Source: Cephalopachus bancanus (Eukaryota > Chordata > Mammalia > Primates > Tarsiidae). From it: a stretch of DNA of 64,000 bases. The notes beneath the pieces were generated by a model. The model saw nothing but the letters and a program-made list of their open reading frames with translations. It ran no database searches and was not told the DNA's origin. The translations under genes and the position numbers were made by a program. Shown piece after piece: positions 12,152 through 23,591 of this stretch. Within the stretch, counting starts at the first letter, position 1, and every line of letters begins with the position of its first letter. The stretch spans positions 1,502,001 through 1,566,000 of the forward strand of contig JAPVLO010000570.1 of the NCBI GenBank assembly GCA_027257055.1, given 5' to 3'.

Positions 12152-12325
12152 TCTTACCATTGTGAATGTGGCCTCTTCTTTACTGGGCATTCACGTGGTT
12201 ACTTAGCTCTTTGTTTTCTAAAACGCTTGTAAGTTTATTTTGATCAGTTTCTTTGTTTTTTAATGTTTCTGTGGGGGAACAAGGGCCTAGACCTTCCTAC
12301 TCTGCCATTTTGCTGACATTACCCC
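12152..12325 (-). repeat. L1 5'-end fragment, cut by the provirus
   Basis: Read on the minus strand, the distal end (near 12300-12325) has GTCAGCAAAATGGCAGAGTAGG, the same layout as the 5' ends of the L1s ending at 22309 and 49283 (GGCAAGATAG and GGCAAAATGG). Only about 170 bp remain before the LTR. The match is to L1 5'-end style rather than a measured alignment. Confidence 0.45.
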
Positions 12326-13651
12326 TCTAGTATTTTTTTCTTAACATTCTTTTCACCTTTTTACTCTGATATTTAGTAGTATCCAATGAGAATACTACTT
12401 TCCTTGAAGTTTTCTCAAGTGGTGATCATTTTCACTTTCACATCCATGTAACGTAGAGCCTGGGGTAAATTCAACATCTTCCTTGCTCCATATTTCTAGT
12501 TCAAAACCATTTATCTTCCTTATTCCTTTGAAGATCTTATGGCATTTATGCTAGCAGCCATGCCACCTGTTACATTTCCTTGTTATTGTTAACAAATAAA
12601 ATGCTGTTCACGTTAGCACCTGGATCCTCTTCCTCTCCATCATAAATACTATTAGATTTATTGGTGACTACAACATCCACTTAGACAATATACACAAATA
12701 CTTGCTTTTTAGTATGGTTGTATTCTTCATTTAAAGATTTCTTCCTTTCTTCCACCTCAACAACTCATTCCTATGATTATTCTCTATTCATCAACAATCA
12801 TTGCATTACTTCCAAAATTGTCAATTTGAGCATTCTACTCTAACACACAATTCTTCTATTTTCAGTTCAATTACTTAAGTATCTCCACACCATTAGTTCA
12901 TCAAACTCACTGAGGTCTCTAGTTTATGTACCTTGCTATTCTTTTTACTACTGCTCCCTATGTCTATTCATCCCCATTCACCCAGCTTAGATTCATTGAC
13001 ATCTCTATAATCTCTCCTTTGCAGTTATTCTTTACCTCCATGTGGCACCTGGATAAAATAGGAGCAATCTCATTTTAACTATGCATAAAGCATATACTGA
13101 GATTGCTCATACTGTCAGTATCAAAACAACTGGTAATATCTGAGACCTATAGCATTGGCAATTTTGTTAATTTGGCTCTCTTATGTTTTCTTTTGTTGCC
13201 TTGGGGCTTGATTTAAAAAGACCACATATAAACTCATCTAAGACACAGGAAAGAAAGAATAAATTTTAAAAATTTAAAAGGAAATTTTGAATTATATTTT
13301 TGGAAGAAAAGGAAAATATGGGAGCAGTAGACTCAAAGCATATTAACAAGTGATTTGAAAGAATGTCTTGCCAAACAAAATCCACTGGTGTAATAAAAGA
13401 ACTGAGGGACTTTTTTTTTTAACCTTACTTGATTTTGTTGAAGCAGTTAAGTAATCTGCAAAAGGTGGGGACATTTGATCTTTGCTACCTTTTCTTTGAT
13501 TTCTTCAGTTATTATTGCCTCATTATACAATCATTTGTATAAAATTTTGGCAGACATTTACTGTTGCATAAATTAAACTCATGGAATCTTGTTTTGCCTA
13601 CAGGTTTTTATGAAAATACCAGCAACATTTTCATCTGAATGTCAAAGTTTG
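12326..13651. other. No gene recognised
   Basis: AT-rich sequence without a recognisable young repeat or a coding frame with family features. Pyrimidine-rich stretches around 12700-13050 could be an old decayed LINE in reverse orientation, but nothing is firm. Confidence 0.3.
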
Positions 13652-13883
13652 TCAACCATTAGACTGATATGATTTTTCATTACACAATTCAATAGAAGAG
13701 GCAATCTTCAGTTTGTATGCAACATTACTCTGAGGAAAAGACTCATCGTTGAAAAATTCTTCCTGCTTATACTTTGAAAATGATATTCCTTTCACAGGAA
13801 AGTCTCGTGTTTTAAAGCTATCTTTATATGTGAATTGTTCCATTCATATGTCTGGTACAGGTATATCATGGTGATTTACCTCA
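13652..13883 (-). pseudogene. Candidate terminal exon or pseudo-exon, gene unknown
   Basis: On the minus strand CTCTCTCTTTGCAG is a good-looking 3' splice site ending at 13884. Downstream a frame reads for 76 codons to a stop at 13652, interrupted once by TGA just before the Met at 13843. The 63 residues from that Met are polar and mixed (for example FPVKGISFSKYKQEEFF) and do not look like a repeat translation. The TGA could be a decayed CGA codon. No AATAAA signal is evident close downstream. I cannot name the gene. It could equally be a chance frame in unique DNA. Confidence 0.25.
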
Positions 13884-16433
13884 CTGCAAAGAGAGAGTTT
13901 TTCTATTTTGCAGCAGTAGCACTGGGCTTTTAAATTTTTATTTTATTTTATTGTCAGCTCTCTTAAAAAGAATCTGTTGTTCATGCAGTGTAGATTGTGA
14001 CCCTCAAAAAATGATCAAATTAACTGTCTTGGAAAGAAAAAAGCATTTATGCAGGACTAACAGGTCTCAGCAGCTGTGTTGTGTTTCCTACACAAATCCT
14101 TTTAAATAATCCTTTAAAATAATCCTGAACTTCTTTTGTGGACACACCTGTCATGGAAATAGTCTAGGCTAAATTGTAGGTTTGTTTACCCTTTGGCTAT
14201 GCCTCTAAAAATGTCAGCAAAGATGCTAATCCATGCCAACTACTGCTGGAGCAGCTGTTGGCTGGTTAGAAATGGGAGAGCAACCTTTATAGTGTCTTAT
14301 TTATTTGGATCAAGCAAAGAAAGATGTAAATTTCCACAGTCACATCCTTCCTTCATTAAGGAAGATGTGTATCTGTTGTTTGTATGTCATATACTCCCAA
14401 AGCAGTACTAGGAATGAATATTGTCCTTTGTTTAAAAGTCTCATCACAAATGTCAAAAAAAGAGGAGAATTTTCCAGGAGTAGGATACTTCATGAGGTGG
14501 GAAAACTCTTATTTCTAAATATTTAGGACATATAACGTCTAAGAAGATAAAGAAGCAGTTGATGAATAAAAAATACCTTTATTGAAAAGAGAACAGTAAA
14601 AGAAAAGTTAAAAGAGTTCAGTTTGTAGAATCAATATCATAAAGAGAGGAATCACAAAAGCAAGAAAATGAGAAATCATTGCTCACACCTTGCTAGGTTA
14701 GTAGCTTTGAATAACTGAAAGTGATGGTGAAGAGAGCTCAAAGAAACATTTTAGATCTTAAAAAATCTATCAACCTAATAAACATGGTGCACTTGTGGGT
14801 TGTGGGTTGAAGTTCAATGGCAAACCATAGAATTAAGTTCATGATGCATACACTGAAATGAACTTTCTGAAATGCCGATCTTAAAAAGTAGAAAGTCTGA
14901 GCTGAGGAAGCTCTTACATGCTTTCAAAGAACACTGATCTTGCTTACAAATGAGAGACACAAAGTTTGACTCATTAAAGCAGGATCAATAGCCACACAAG
15001 GAAAAATATGCAAATAAGGATTGTGATAAAAATTACTATCATTTCAGTGATCTGTTATGTAACAAGTCTTATGCCAAATCACAAAATTCTTGGTATTTAT
15101 TTTGAATTATGGCTTCCTCGCTGGCTTTCTAACTTTGCTCTATTACAAGCTGCTTTCAAGATCCGTAATTAGATGCTGACAGGCATTATTATTTATTTTA
15201 AGTTTTTAAAGCATTAGTATTTATAAAAAAGAAAATGCCAACTTAAAACCAATAAATACTTTACATTGTAGTAATTTTCAATTCAATGAAAAAGTCAAGT
15301 AATTCTCCTGTGAAGAAATCAGTCAGAAAGAGATCCTTGTCCCCTTTGGGAAACTAATACCTGAGCAACATAATCTATTAAAAGATAGCAAAAGAGGGTA
15401 TGACATCCAGGTAGTAATATATTAAACAAGGACATAAATTGCTAAAAGTCTGATGACTGAATTTCCAGTTTCCTGGTTTGCATAACATTTTGTCTTCTGG
15501 CATACTGGGTCATTTCCTATTAAGTAAAGAGGAAACTTTTATTGATTAAGAAATGCAAATTACTAAATATAAAAGATGTTCACACCAAAATTTCTAAGAA
15601 TTATATATGAAATACATGCTAAAACATTATTTACATTATCTAGAAAATTCAAAATTTTCTAAAATTAATAGAAAGAATAGACATTTAAGGTTTTTCTTAA
15701 TACAGATTCTGTTTTAAAAATTTTAATTGAGTTTCTTCCCCAACTCCATCTCCCACTCTTCCACCCCCATCAATAAGCAGATTGATACATTGGGTTTTCC
15801 ATTATATTTTAGAATTAAATATTATTACATTATAAGACCATCACTAAAAGTGACAGATGCCTGGCGAAAAGAAGTGTAACATAAAATTTCTACTTTAAAA
15901 TATATCTCATAAAACCCAAACTGCTTTGAAAAAAAAAAAAACTTCATAGGACAAGTTACACTCAGATAAGAAGCAGGTTCAACATAAGATGGAAAATAAA
16001 AGGTATTACATTTTTAGCTGAACTGGGATAACTTTTGTTGTTGTTGTCTAATCAATGGATTTAATATTTATGCTTTTATGAACTCTGTAAATTGAAGCTA
16101 ATTGTGTTCTGAGATATTTAAGAAGTTATTGGCTTGTTTTTTGGTTTGTTTGTTTGTTTGTTTGTTCTTAGAAGTGGCAAAGGGTAGTCCTATAAACTGC
16201 CTCCAGCCTCCAGCTGTAGGCATGTTTTGTTTGGCCCACCCAGTGTTTTGTATTTTTAAAAACCAAATCAATTGCCAACAGTTAAAGCTCAAGGGATTTC
16301 CTATTAAAATTTGAATATCTAGCTATTCTGTTAAGTCAGAGGATCTAGCAACTATGAGCTTGCATCTCTGTATGGGAAAGACCATATTACCTCAAGTGGC
16401 AATACTTGAATAGAAGTTGCTTAGTTTAGACAA
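13884..16433. other. AT-rich sequence without recognised genes
   Basis: No frame with family features and no clear young repeat. A (GTTT)n microsatellite lies at about 16139-16165, and a pyrimidine-rich stretch lies near 15720-15770. Confidence 0.35.
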
Positions 16434-16447
16434 GGCCTATGCTTTTT

Positions 16448-19400
16448 TTTTTAAATTTTTTATTATGAAGTTGTGGGGTACAGTTAAGGGTTAGGTATAC
16501 AATTGCGTTTCATTCAGGCACCCTGTTGATATGGGGTGTTTCCCTGTTCCCAGACAGATATTTGCTACTGTTAATCCCATCTTCCTCCCCCCACCATAGC
16601 TTCCCAATATGGTCAGTCATTTTCGTATAGTATTGCATTGGATGTTTAAGGTCCATTATATGAGTGAGAACATGTGATAATCGGATCTTTGTTTGTGTGA
16701 GAGGTCACTAAGTATTATAGACTCTAGTTCCATCCAGGTTAATGCGAAATTCATGATTTTGTTCTTTTTTATGGCTGCGTAGTATTCCATCGTGTATACG
16801 TACCACATTTTTTAATCCAGTCCTCTTTTGACGGGCAGCATGGCTGTTTCCAGGTTCTTGCTATTGTGAGCAATGCTGCGATAAGCATGCGTGTGCAGGT
16901 ATCTTTATTATAGAGTGATTTGTGTTCTTCAGAATATATTCCCAGTAGGGAGATTGTGGGGTCATATGGGAGGTTGGTATTTAGAGCTTTTAGGAATCGC
17001 CACACTGCTTTCCACAGAGGTTGCACTAGTTTACACTCCCACCAACAGTGTAGAAGTGCTCCCTTTTTACCACATCTTCTCTAGCAGCTGTTATTTTTTG
17101 ACTTGTTGATAATTGCCATTCTGACTGGGGTTAGGTGGTATCTCAGTGTGGTTTTGATTTGCATCTCCCTGATGATTAGTGAGGTTGAACATTTCTTCAT
17201 GTGTTTGTTGGCTGCTTGGATGTCTTCCTTTGTGAAGTGTCTGTTCGTATCTTTTGCCCATTTTAAAATGGGGTTGCTTGTTTTTTTCTTTTCTGCACAC
17301 TTGAGTTCCTTGTAGATCCAGGATGTTAAGCCTTTGTCGGACCTGGAGTTGGCAAATACTTTTTCCCAGTCTGTAGGCTACCTCCCTGCTCTCTTGATGG
17401 TTTCTTTGGCTTTGTAGAAGCTTGTCAGTTTAATGAGGTCCCACTCGTCTATTTTCTCTCTTATGAGCTGTGAGTTTCGGGTTTTGTTCAGGAATTGGAT
17501 GCCAGTTCCGATTTCCATGAGGGTATTTCCTTCATTTTCTAAGGTTCTTATGGTTTGAGGTTTTACATTTAGGTCTCTGATCCATTTGGAATTAACCTTT
17601 GTGCATGGGGGTAGATAGGGGTCCTGTTTCAATCTTCTGCATGTGGTCAGCCAGTTTTCCCAGCACCATTTACTGAATAGGTTCTCCTCTCCCCAGTGGT
17701 AAGTGGTGGAGGCTTTGTCAAAGATGAGTTGGTTGAGAAATTGAGGTTTTGCTGCTGGAATCTCAATTCTATTCCATTGATCTACATGCCTGTTCCTATA
17801 CCAATACCAAGCTGTTTTGATGACTGTAGCTTTATAGTAAAGTTTGAAGTCTGGTAATGTGATACCACCTGCTTTGTTTTTTTTTTTTGCTGAGGATTGT
17901 TCTGGCTATTGTTGGACGTTTGTGTTTCCATATGAATTCCTGTATTGTTTTTTCTAGGTCTGAGAAGAATGTTGCTGGTAATTTGATGGGTGTTGCATTG
18001 AATTTGTAGATTGCCTTAGGTAAGATGGACATCTTCACAATGTTGATTCTTCCGATCCATGAGCATGGGATATTTTTCCACTTGTTTGTGTCAACTTTGA
18101 TTTCTTTGAGCAGTGTTTTGTTTTCCTTGTAAAGGTCTTTCACGTCTCTGGTTAGAAAGATGCCAAGGAATTTCAATTTTTTTGTGGCTATTGTGAATGG
18201 AATTGTGTTTTTTATTTGGGTTTCTGTTGGTTTATTACGGTGTAGAGAAATGCGATTGTCTTTTGTACATTTATTTTGTATCCTGAGACTTTGCCAAAGG
18301 CCTTTATCCGTGTAAGGAGGTTTTTGACAGATTCTCTTGGGTTTTCAAGGTATACAATCATGTCATCTACAAAGAAAGATAACGTGACTTCCTCTTTTCC
18401 TATTTGGATACCCCCGATTGCCTTCTCTTCTCTGATTGCTCGAGCCAGGACTTCCAATACTATGTTGAACAGGAAGGGTGAGAGTGGGCATCCTTGTCTT
18501 GTTCCAGTTTTCAGGGGAAATGGTTCTAATTTTTGTAGGGATATAAATTCCCCTCTTATTACAGCTTTTAAGGCATCCCAGAGATTTTGGTAAGATGTTT
18601 CTTCATTTTCATTTATTTCCAGGTATCTTTTGATCTCTGTTTTGATTTCATCATTGACCCAGGAGTTGTTTAGCATCATGCTGTTTAGTGTCCATGTCTT
18701 TGTGGGTTTTGGGGGACTTTGTTGGTGTCAATGTTTATTTTTATTCCACTGTGGTCCAAGAAGGTGCATGGTAGAATTTCAGTCCTTTTAAATTTGCTTA
18801 TACTTGATTTGTGTCCAATTATGTGGTCGATCTTAGAATATGTTCCATGCAGTGATGAGTAGAATGTGTATTCTGTGGTCTTTGGATGGAGTGTTCTGTA
18901 GGTATCAATTAAGTCCATTTGGTCCAGAGTCTCATTGAGGTTCCGGATCTCCTTGCTGATTTTTTGTCCTGATGATCTGTCTAGGGTTGTGAGTGGTGTA
19001 TTAAAGTCCCCAGTTATTATGGTGTTAGAGTTAATGTCTTTCTTTAGTTTTCCTAGAAGTTGCTTTATGAATGTTGGCGCACCTATGTTGGGTGCATATT
19101 TGTTTAGGATAGATATTTCTTGTTGATGGAGTGAACCTTTTAGCATTATGTGGTGGCCCTCTGTATCTTTTTTAATTTTTGATAGCTTAAATGGTATTTT
19201 GTCTGAAATTAGGATCATGACTCCTCCTTTCTTTTTGTTCCATTTGCCTGAAAATTTGTTTCCCATCCTCTTACTTTGAGTCTGTGTATGTTCTTTCTCG
19301 TGAGATGGGTCTCTTGAAGGCAGTATATTGTTGCCTGGTGATATTTTATCCATTTTGTCATTCTATGTCTTTTCAGTGGTGTGTTTAGTCCATTCACATT

Positions 19401-19469
19401 CAGACTCATTATTGAAATGTGAGAGTTCGTCCGTATCATGGAGTTCTTATTGAGTTGTTGTTCTTCCAC
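16448..19469 (-). pseudogene. L1 ORF2, internally deleted and frameshifted (with 3' UTR)
   Basis: ORF2 starts at 19469 with the endonuclease (LNVNGLNTP and QETHLTRK blocks), shifts frame near 19215-19353, and continues with IITGDFNTPL, SKIDHIIGHK and DHSGIK, the catalytic and Mg-binding blocks of an APE-type endonuclease. Near 18537 it jumps from a region after the endonuclease straight to [14 protein letters not shown] of the reverse transcriptase, so about 1 kb is missing by comparison with the L1 at 42616-49283. The catalytic box reads FVDD instead of FADD. Further pieces follow at 17832-18176, 17378-17632, 17091-17300 and 16769-17026 (C-terminal region), separated by frameshifts. No active ORF2p is expected. 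Confidence 0.9.
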
Positions 19470-19541
19470 TTGGTTTTATTATTTTTTCTTTTTTTTTTTT
19501 TTTTGTCTTTCTTTTGGTTTGGGGGTTGGTTCGTGTATATT

Positions 19542-20504
19542 TTATTCTTTTCCCTGTACTCTTGTGAAGAATGTTGTTCTTTTTTCCTTTTCTTCTGTGT
19601 TTAGTACTTTCTTAAGTGTTTCATGTAGAGATGGTTTGGTGGCAGCATAAGTTCTTAGGGATTGGATATCTGGGAAAGATTTTAATTTTCCCTCACTGAT
19701 GAAGCTTAGCTTGGCCAGGTAGGTTATTCTTGGCTGAAATTGTTTATCTTTTTGGACTTTGAAAATAGGGCTCCAAGCTCTCCTAGCCTGCAGGATTTCT
19801 GAAGATAAATCTGCTGCTATTCTGATTGGTCTTCCATGGTAGGTGATCTGGCCTTTTTCTCTTGCTGCCTTTAGGATTTTTTCTTTTGTGTCTACTTTAT
19901 TTAGGCGAATTATTATGTGTCTAGGAGTTGGTGTTCTCATTTGTTGTCTTGCAGGGGTTCTCTGAATCTCTAGTGTTTGAATTTTTGCATCACTGATTAG
20001 ATAAGGGAAGTTTTCTTGAATAATCTCATGGAAAGTTTGTTCCAATGTGGTCTCTGTTTCTCTTTCTGCCTCAGGGAGTCCGATTATTCTTAGGTTAGGC
20101 CTCTTGAGGTAGTCACTCATCTCTTGAAGGTTTTGTTCTGTCTTTTTGAGCTTATTTTCTGTGTTTTTAAGAGTTTGGGTTATTTCTATATTTTGGTCCT
20201 CAAGCTCTGAGATTCTTTCTTCTGCTTGGGTAATTCTGCTTTCCATGCTTATCAATTTGTTATTTATTTCATTCACAGTATTCTTTATTACTGTTACCTC
20301 AGATATCAGCTCCTTCCTAGTTTCTTCTTGTGTCTCCTCAATTCTTTTTAATCTCTCCATTATTGTTTTGATATCTACATTTGCAGTTTGAGACCCTTCA
20401 TTCTGGGGGCTTTTCATTGTTTGCATTCCAAAGTCAGTTTTCTCAGTGTCTGCTCTCCCAGACGTCTGGGAGAGACCCATACTCTTCTTTTGGTTTTTCT
20501 TCAT
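19542..20504 (-). CDS. L1 ORF1p, intact RNA-binding protein
   Basis: A complete 320-codon frame. ORF1p is the L1 RNA chaperone that trimerises and coats L1 RNA in the cytoplasmic RNP. Residues 1-45 are a basic, low-complexity N-terminus. About 46-135 form a heptad-patterned coiled coil (repeated MESRITQAEERISELEDQ-type segments). About 136-225 match the RRM-like domain, beginning LRIIGLPEAE. About 230-300 match the C-terminal domain, with ITYHGRPIRIAADLS. Length agrees with mammalian ORF1p (roughly 300-380 residues). It lies 72 bp upstream of ORF2, the usual bicistronic layout, and would be driven by the L1 5' UTR. The frame is open while ORF2 is broken, which suggests a recent insertion of a defective copy. 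It may still be translated if transcribed. Confidence 0.88.
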   Translation of the reverse strand: MKKNQKKSMGLSQTSGRADTEKTDFGMQTMKSPQNEGSQTANVDIKTIMERLKRIEETQEETRKELISEVTVIKNTVNEINNKLISMESRITQAEERISELEDQNIEITQTLKNTENKLKKTEQNLQEMSDYLKRPNLRIIGLPEAERETETTLEQTFHEIIQENFPYLISDAKIQTLEIQRTPARQQMRTPTPRHIIIRLNKVDTKEKILKAAREKGQITYHGRPIRIAADLSSEILQARRAWSPIFKVQKDKQFQPRITYLAKLSFISEGKLKSFPDIQSLRTYAATKPSLHETLKKVLNTEEKEKRTTFFTRVQGKE

Positions 20505-20757
20505 TTCTGTAGATTTTTCTCCCTCTCCCCCTTTCCCTCCCCCTCTTCAATTCTGTTTTTGAGGGAAGGTGGAGTTGCTTTTATTTCTCTTCTGCAATGA
20601 CCTGTTCTTCCTTATGAGGGTCTTCTGGCTTTGTTCACTTTTCCTTCTGCTTTACAGTCTGTCTATTTAGCAGTATGTAGTCTTGGTCCCTAGATTTAAA
20701 AAGGGGGCATATAGAAGCGGAAAATAATGGAGGAAGGGGGGGTCAATAGGGAGTTAG

Positions 20758-21223
20758 AAAGAGAGAAGTGCGAGAGGGAAAACAGATATACATACCAACT
20801 GTCAGGTGAGAAAGAGACACAGGGCCGGGAAGAGGTGAAGAAAGACACGTAAGAAAGATTCCCTAAAGAGTACTGATAGCTACACAGAGACAGGCCAATA
20901 AAATCGAGAAATAGTGTAAGTCAGAAGGTAAACAACAAACGTGATCTAAACCAACAGTTACAATGATAAAATCATAAGTCAAAATAAGCGAAAGAGAGAA
21001 GTGCGAGAGGGAAAACAGATATACATACCAACTATCAGGTGAGAAAGAGACACAGGGCTGGGAAAAAGTGAAGAAAGACAGGTAAGAAAGATTCCCTAAA
21101 GAATAGTGATAGCTACACAGAGACAGGCCAATAAAATCAAGAAACAGTTTAAGTCAGAAGGTAAACACCAAACGTGATCTAAACCAACAGTTTCAATGAT
21201 AAAATTATAAGTCAAAATAAGCG
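20758..21223 (-). repeat. Tandem duplication of a 233-bp unit in L1 5' UTR
   Basis: The unit starting AAAGAGAGAAGTGCGAGAGG at 20758 repeats at 20991 with the same 233-bp period, each copy ending ...AAAATAAGCG. The copies differ at only a few percent of positions by eye. Confidence 0.92.
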
Positions 21224-21324
21224 ATCAGACTAGAGTCACTTCTGTCATCTCTGATTCCGGCCTCTCCCTTTTGTTTTTCATTGCAGCGTAGGGGTGGGGC
21301 TTTGTCTCCTGTTTCACGCTGTTG

Positions 21325-22157
21325 CCTTAGGAACTGAGGTAAAGTTTATTGATAAGTGGGCCGGGCAATGGAAGTCTCTGCCTGGAGAATAGCAAGGTAG
21401 TTTACCCAGATTTGTTTTTCTACACTTGTCTGGGTCCCCTGGCTTGGGGTCTTGCACTGAGTGCCTCAGCCAGGGTGGGCCCGGAGTTCCAGAGCTCCAA
21501 AACTCCAAAGGGCAGGCAGTGGGTGGCGAGAGTGGCTCTGTGCCCCCCACAGGATACTACAGCCAGGAATGGGACCGGTGTCTCTGAAGCACAGGCACCC
21601 AGAGCCTCCCTGTGTGACCGGCGGTGCTGGGTGCCAGGTTGGAGACAATGCAGCCAGGGAGAGAGCTGGAGGGGGCAGGGACCCAAAACTCCCCCACACG
21701 CAGTGGAATAGCAGTGGCAGGAGGCTGCAATATCTGGCCTTAGGAAATGAGGTAAAGTTTGTTGATAGGTGGGCGGGGCAATGGAAGTCTCTGCCTGGAG
21801 AATGGCGAGGCAGTTTAAGCAGATCTGTTTTTCTCTGCTTGTCTGGGTCCTCTGGCTTGGGGTTTCGCACTGAGTGCCTCAGCCAGGGTGGACCCAGAGT
21901 TCCAGAGCTCCAAAGTTCCAAAGGGCAGGCGGTGAGCAGTGAGAGTGGTGCTGGGCCCCCTACAGAGTACTTCAGCCAGGAATGGGACCGGTGTCTCTGA
22001 GGGGCGGGCTCCCAGAGCCTCCCTGTGTGACCGGCGGCTTGGTGCCAGGTGCCTGGGCTGGAGACAATGCAGCCAGGGAGGGATCTGGAGGGGGTTGGGA
22101 CCGGAGACTTCCACACATGCAGTAGAACAGCAGCAGTGGGGGGGGCGCGATATCTGG
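21325..22157 (-). repeat. Tandem duplication of a ~415-bp GC-rich unit in L1 5' UTR
   Basis: A unit beginning CCTTAGGAA at 21325 and ending GATATCTGG-like repeats at 21738 (period 413 bp; second copy about 420 bp). Shared landmarks are GGAATGGGACCGGTGTCTCTG and GCAGCCAGGGAG in both copies. Differences are more frequent than in the 233-bp repeat. Confidence 0.9.
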
Positions 22158-22323
22158 CCCTGCGTGGGACTGAAGTTCCCAGACCTGTCACCAGCACAGT
22201 TGGTGGTGGGCTGGGGGATGGGGAAAAGAAGTAATAGCCTTTTTGGGAACTCACATTCAGAGAATCTCACCAGTTCACCTATGCCGTCGCTATCTTGCCT
22301 CTCTCCTGCGGCCTATGCTTTTT

Positions 22324-22624
22324 AACACTCCACAGTCCACACCAGATACTCTTTCTTCATTATGTCACCTGTCTAGCCCCTGTAGGTTTTCTGACCTCTG
22401 TTTAAAAGAACCAATCCTGGTTTGTTGGTAACTATACTCCATCTCACTGCCATAAAGTCTACCGTTTGCTTTGAGTTAAATATATTTTGATGTTTGAGTA
22501 ATTCTTTTTTTTTTTTAGCAATCTAATAAGTAGAAGCACATTATAATTCTGTTGGGGTGACAATGGCATGGTGGACATAAATTACATGCCCTCACCATCT
22601 CCACATATTATTATGCAAAGATAA
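22324..22624. other. No gene or clear repeat
   Basis: About 300 bp of AT-rich sequence after the L1 duplication; only a short T-run near 22505. Confidence 0.4.
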
Positions 22625-22862
22625 TGAATAAATTGACTGTTTTTTGTGTGCCAGGAACTAAGCTAAATTAATTCATTTAAATACCATAGCCATCCTATGA
22701 AATAGGTACTTTTAGATTCATTTTCCACTTGAGGAAACTGAAGCACAGGCCAATTATATAATTTGCTAGTAAGCAGTGGATCCAGAATTCTGAGCCAGAT
22801 CTCTCTGACTCCATGGTCCCCTGTGCTTAATCAATACATTATTATACCATGATCCAGTGGAT
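22625..22862 (-). repeat. MIR (ancient tRNA-derived SINE)
   Basis: Plus-strand landmarks in the expected reverse-MIR order: a TGTGTGCCAGGAACTAAGC-like start, CCTATGAAATAGGTACT, GAGGAAACTGAAGCACAG and GAGCCAGATCTCTCTGACTCC. Heavily diverged, as usual for MIR. Confidence 0.75.
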
Positions 22863-23576
22863 TGCATGACATTATATGTGTCAATTTCACTTAGATTAAG
22901 TCCCATTCCTTGGCAACATAAGTCTGTTAAAATGAAAGAGGACTGTTACTTGGAATCTAAAGATGTGAATGTTATGTCTGGAAAAATTCAAATCCACCAG
23001 TAAGGTTTCAGGAGTTAAAGAATAATTAGCAGAACTTGGCTAGGCTCGAGACAAACCCTAAGCCATCAACAATTAAATCCTTCTTGAAAGTGTTCAATGT
23101 ATTTTTTAACAATTTTTGCCATAGTAAAAATATTTAAACTGTGATCTCAATATTCATAAAAAGTGTAATTTTTCATCAAACCAGTAAAAGGATCATTTTT
23201 ACTTCCCTTTTCTCACACATGTAAGACTAAAGCCTCCATAATTTGTTTTGAAGTATTGGATGCAACAGAGTTTTAGCCTTTTTGTCTCATTTAAAATTAA
23301 CAAAAGTAATATAACTGTATCAAGAAGTTAAATGTTGCGACAGTACAAGTGACCTGTAGCCTCATCTAGAATAAGAGAAATTCAATAAACAATACACTAT
23401 ATAAAAGTATAATAAACATATAATTTAAAAATATAGAGGTAGCTGCTAAAGAGTTAAAAATAAAAAAAGTTGAAAGCGTTGGTCTTTGAGAAACAAGAGT
23501 AAAAATGGGAAGAGCCTGTCTAAAGACTCTTGAATTTCAATATAGTCTTTCCTACGTTTGGTCATTTGACTATGTT
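22863..23576. other. No gene or clear repeat
   Basis: AT-rich single-copy-looking sequence with no recognised family or coding frame. Confidence 0.35.
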
Positions 23577-23591
23577 ACTTACTAAATTTTT

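Larger units (their letters stand above)
16448..22309 (-). mobile_element. LINE-1, nearly full length with 14-bp TSD
   Basis: A minus-strand L1 of about 5.86 kb. The sequence GGCCTATGCTTTTT occurs directly before it (16434-16447) and directly after it (22310-22323), a target-site duplication whose T-run pairs with the element's poly(A). From 22309 inwards come a GC-rich 5' UTR with tandem repeats, ORF1, a 72-bp spacer, ORF2 and a 3' UTR ending in a short A-rich tail. ORF1 is open and the 5' UTR is rich in CpG, so this is the youngest-looking L1 here. ORF2 has lost about 1 kb. Confidence 0.95.
20505..22309 (-). promoter_or_regulatory. L1 5' UTR / internal promoter
   Basis: About 1.8 kb upstream of ORF1, GC- and CpG-rich in its distal half. 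It consists largely of two tandem duplications, described separately. By family knowledge this region holds the internal Pol II promoter. Long open frames on both strands between 21300 and 22300 reflect GC-rich composition, not genes. Confidence 0.85.

Noticed and set aside
20758..21223. Regularly repeated units that might suggest an array such as CRISPR
   Set aside because: Only two long, adjacent copies without spacers, inside an L1 5' UTR.
21325..22325. Long overlapping open frames on both strands (up to 262 codons) in GC-rich DNA
   Set aside because: They lie in the L1 5' UTR, follow its tandem repeats and share no protein-family features; GC-rich composition explains them.
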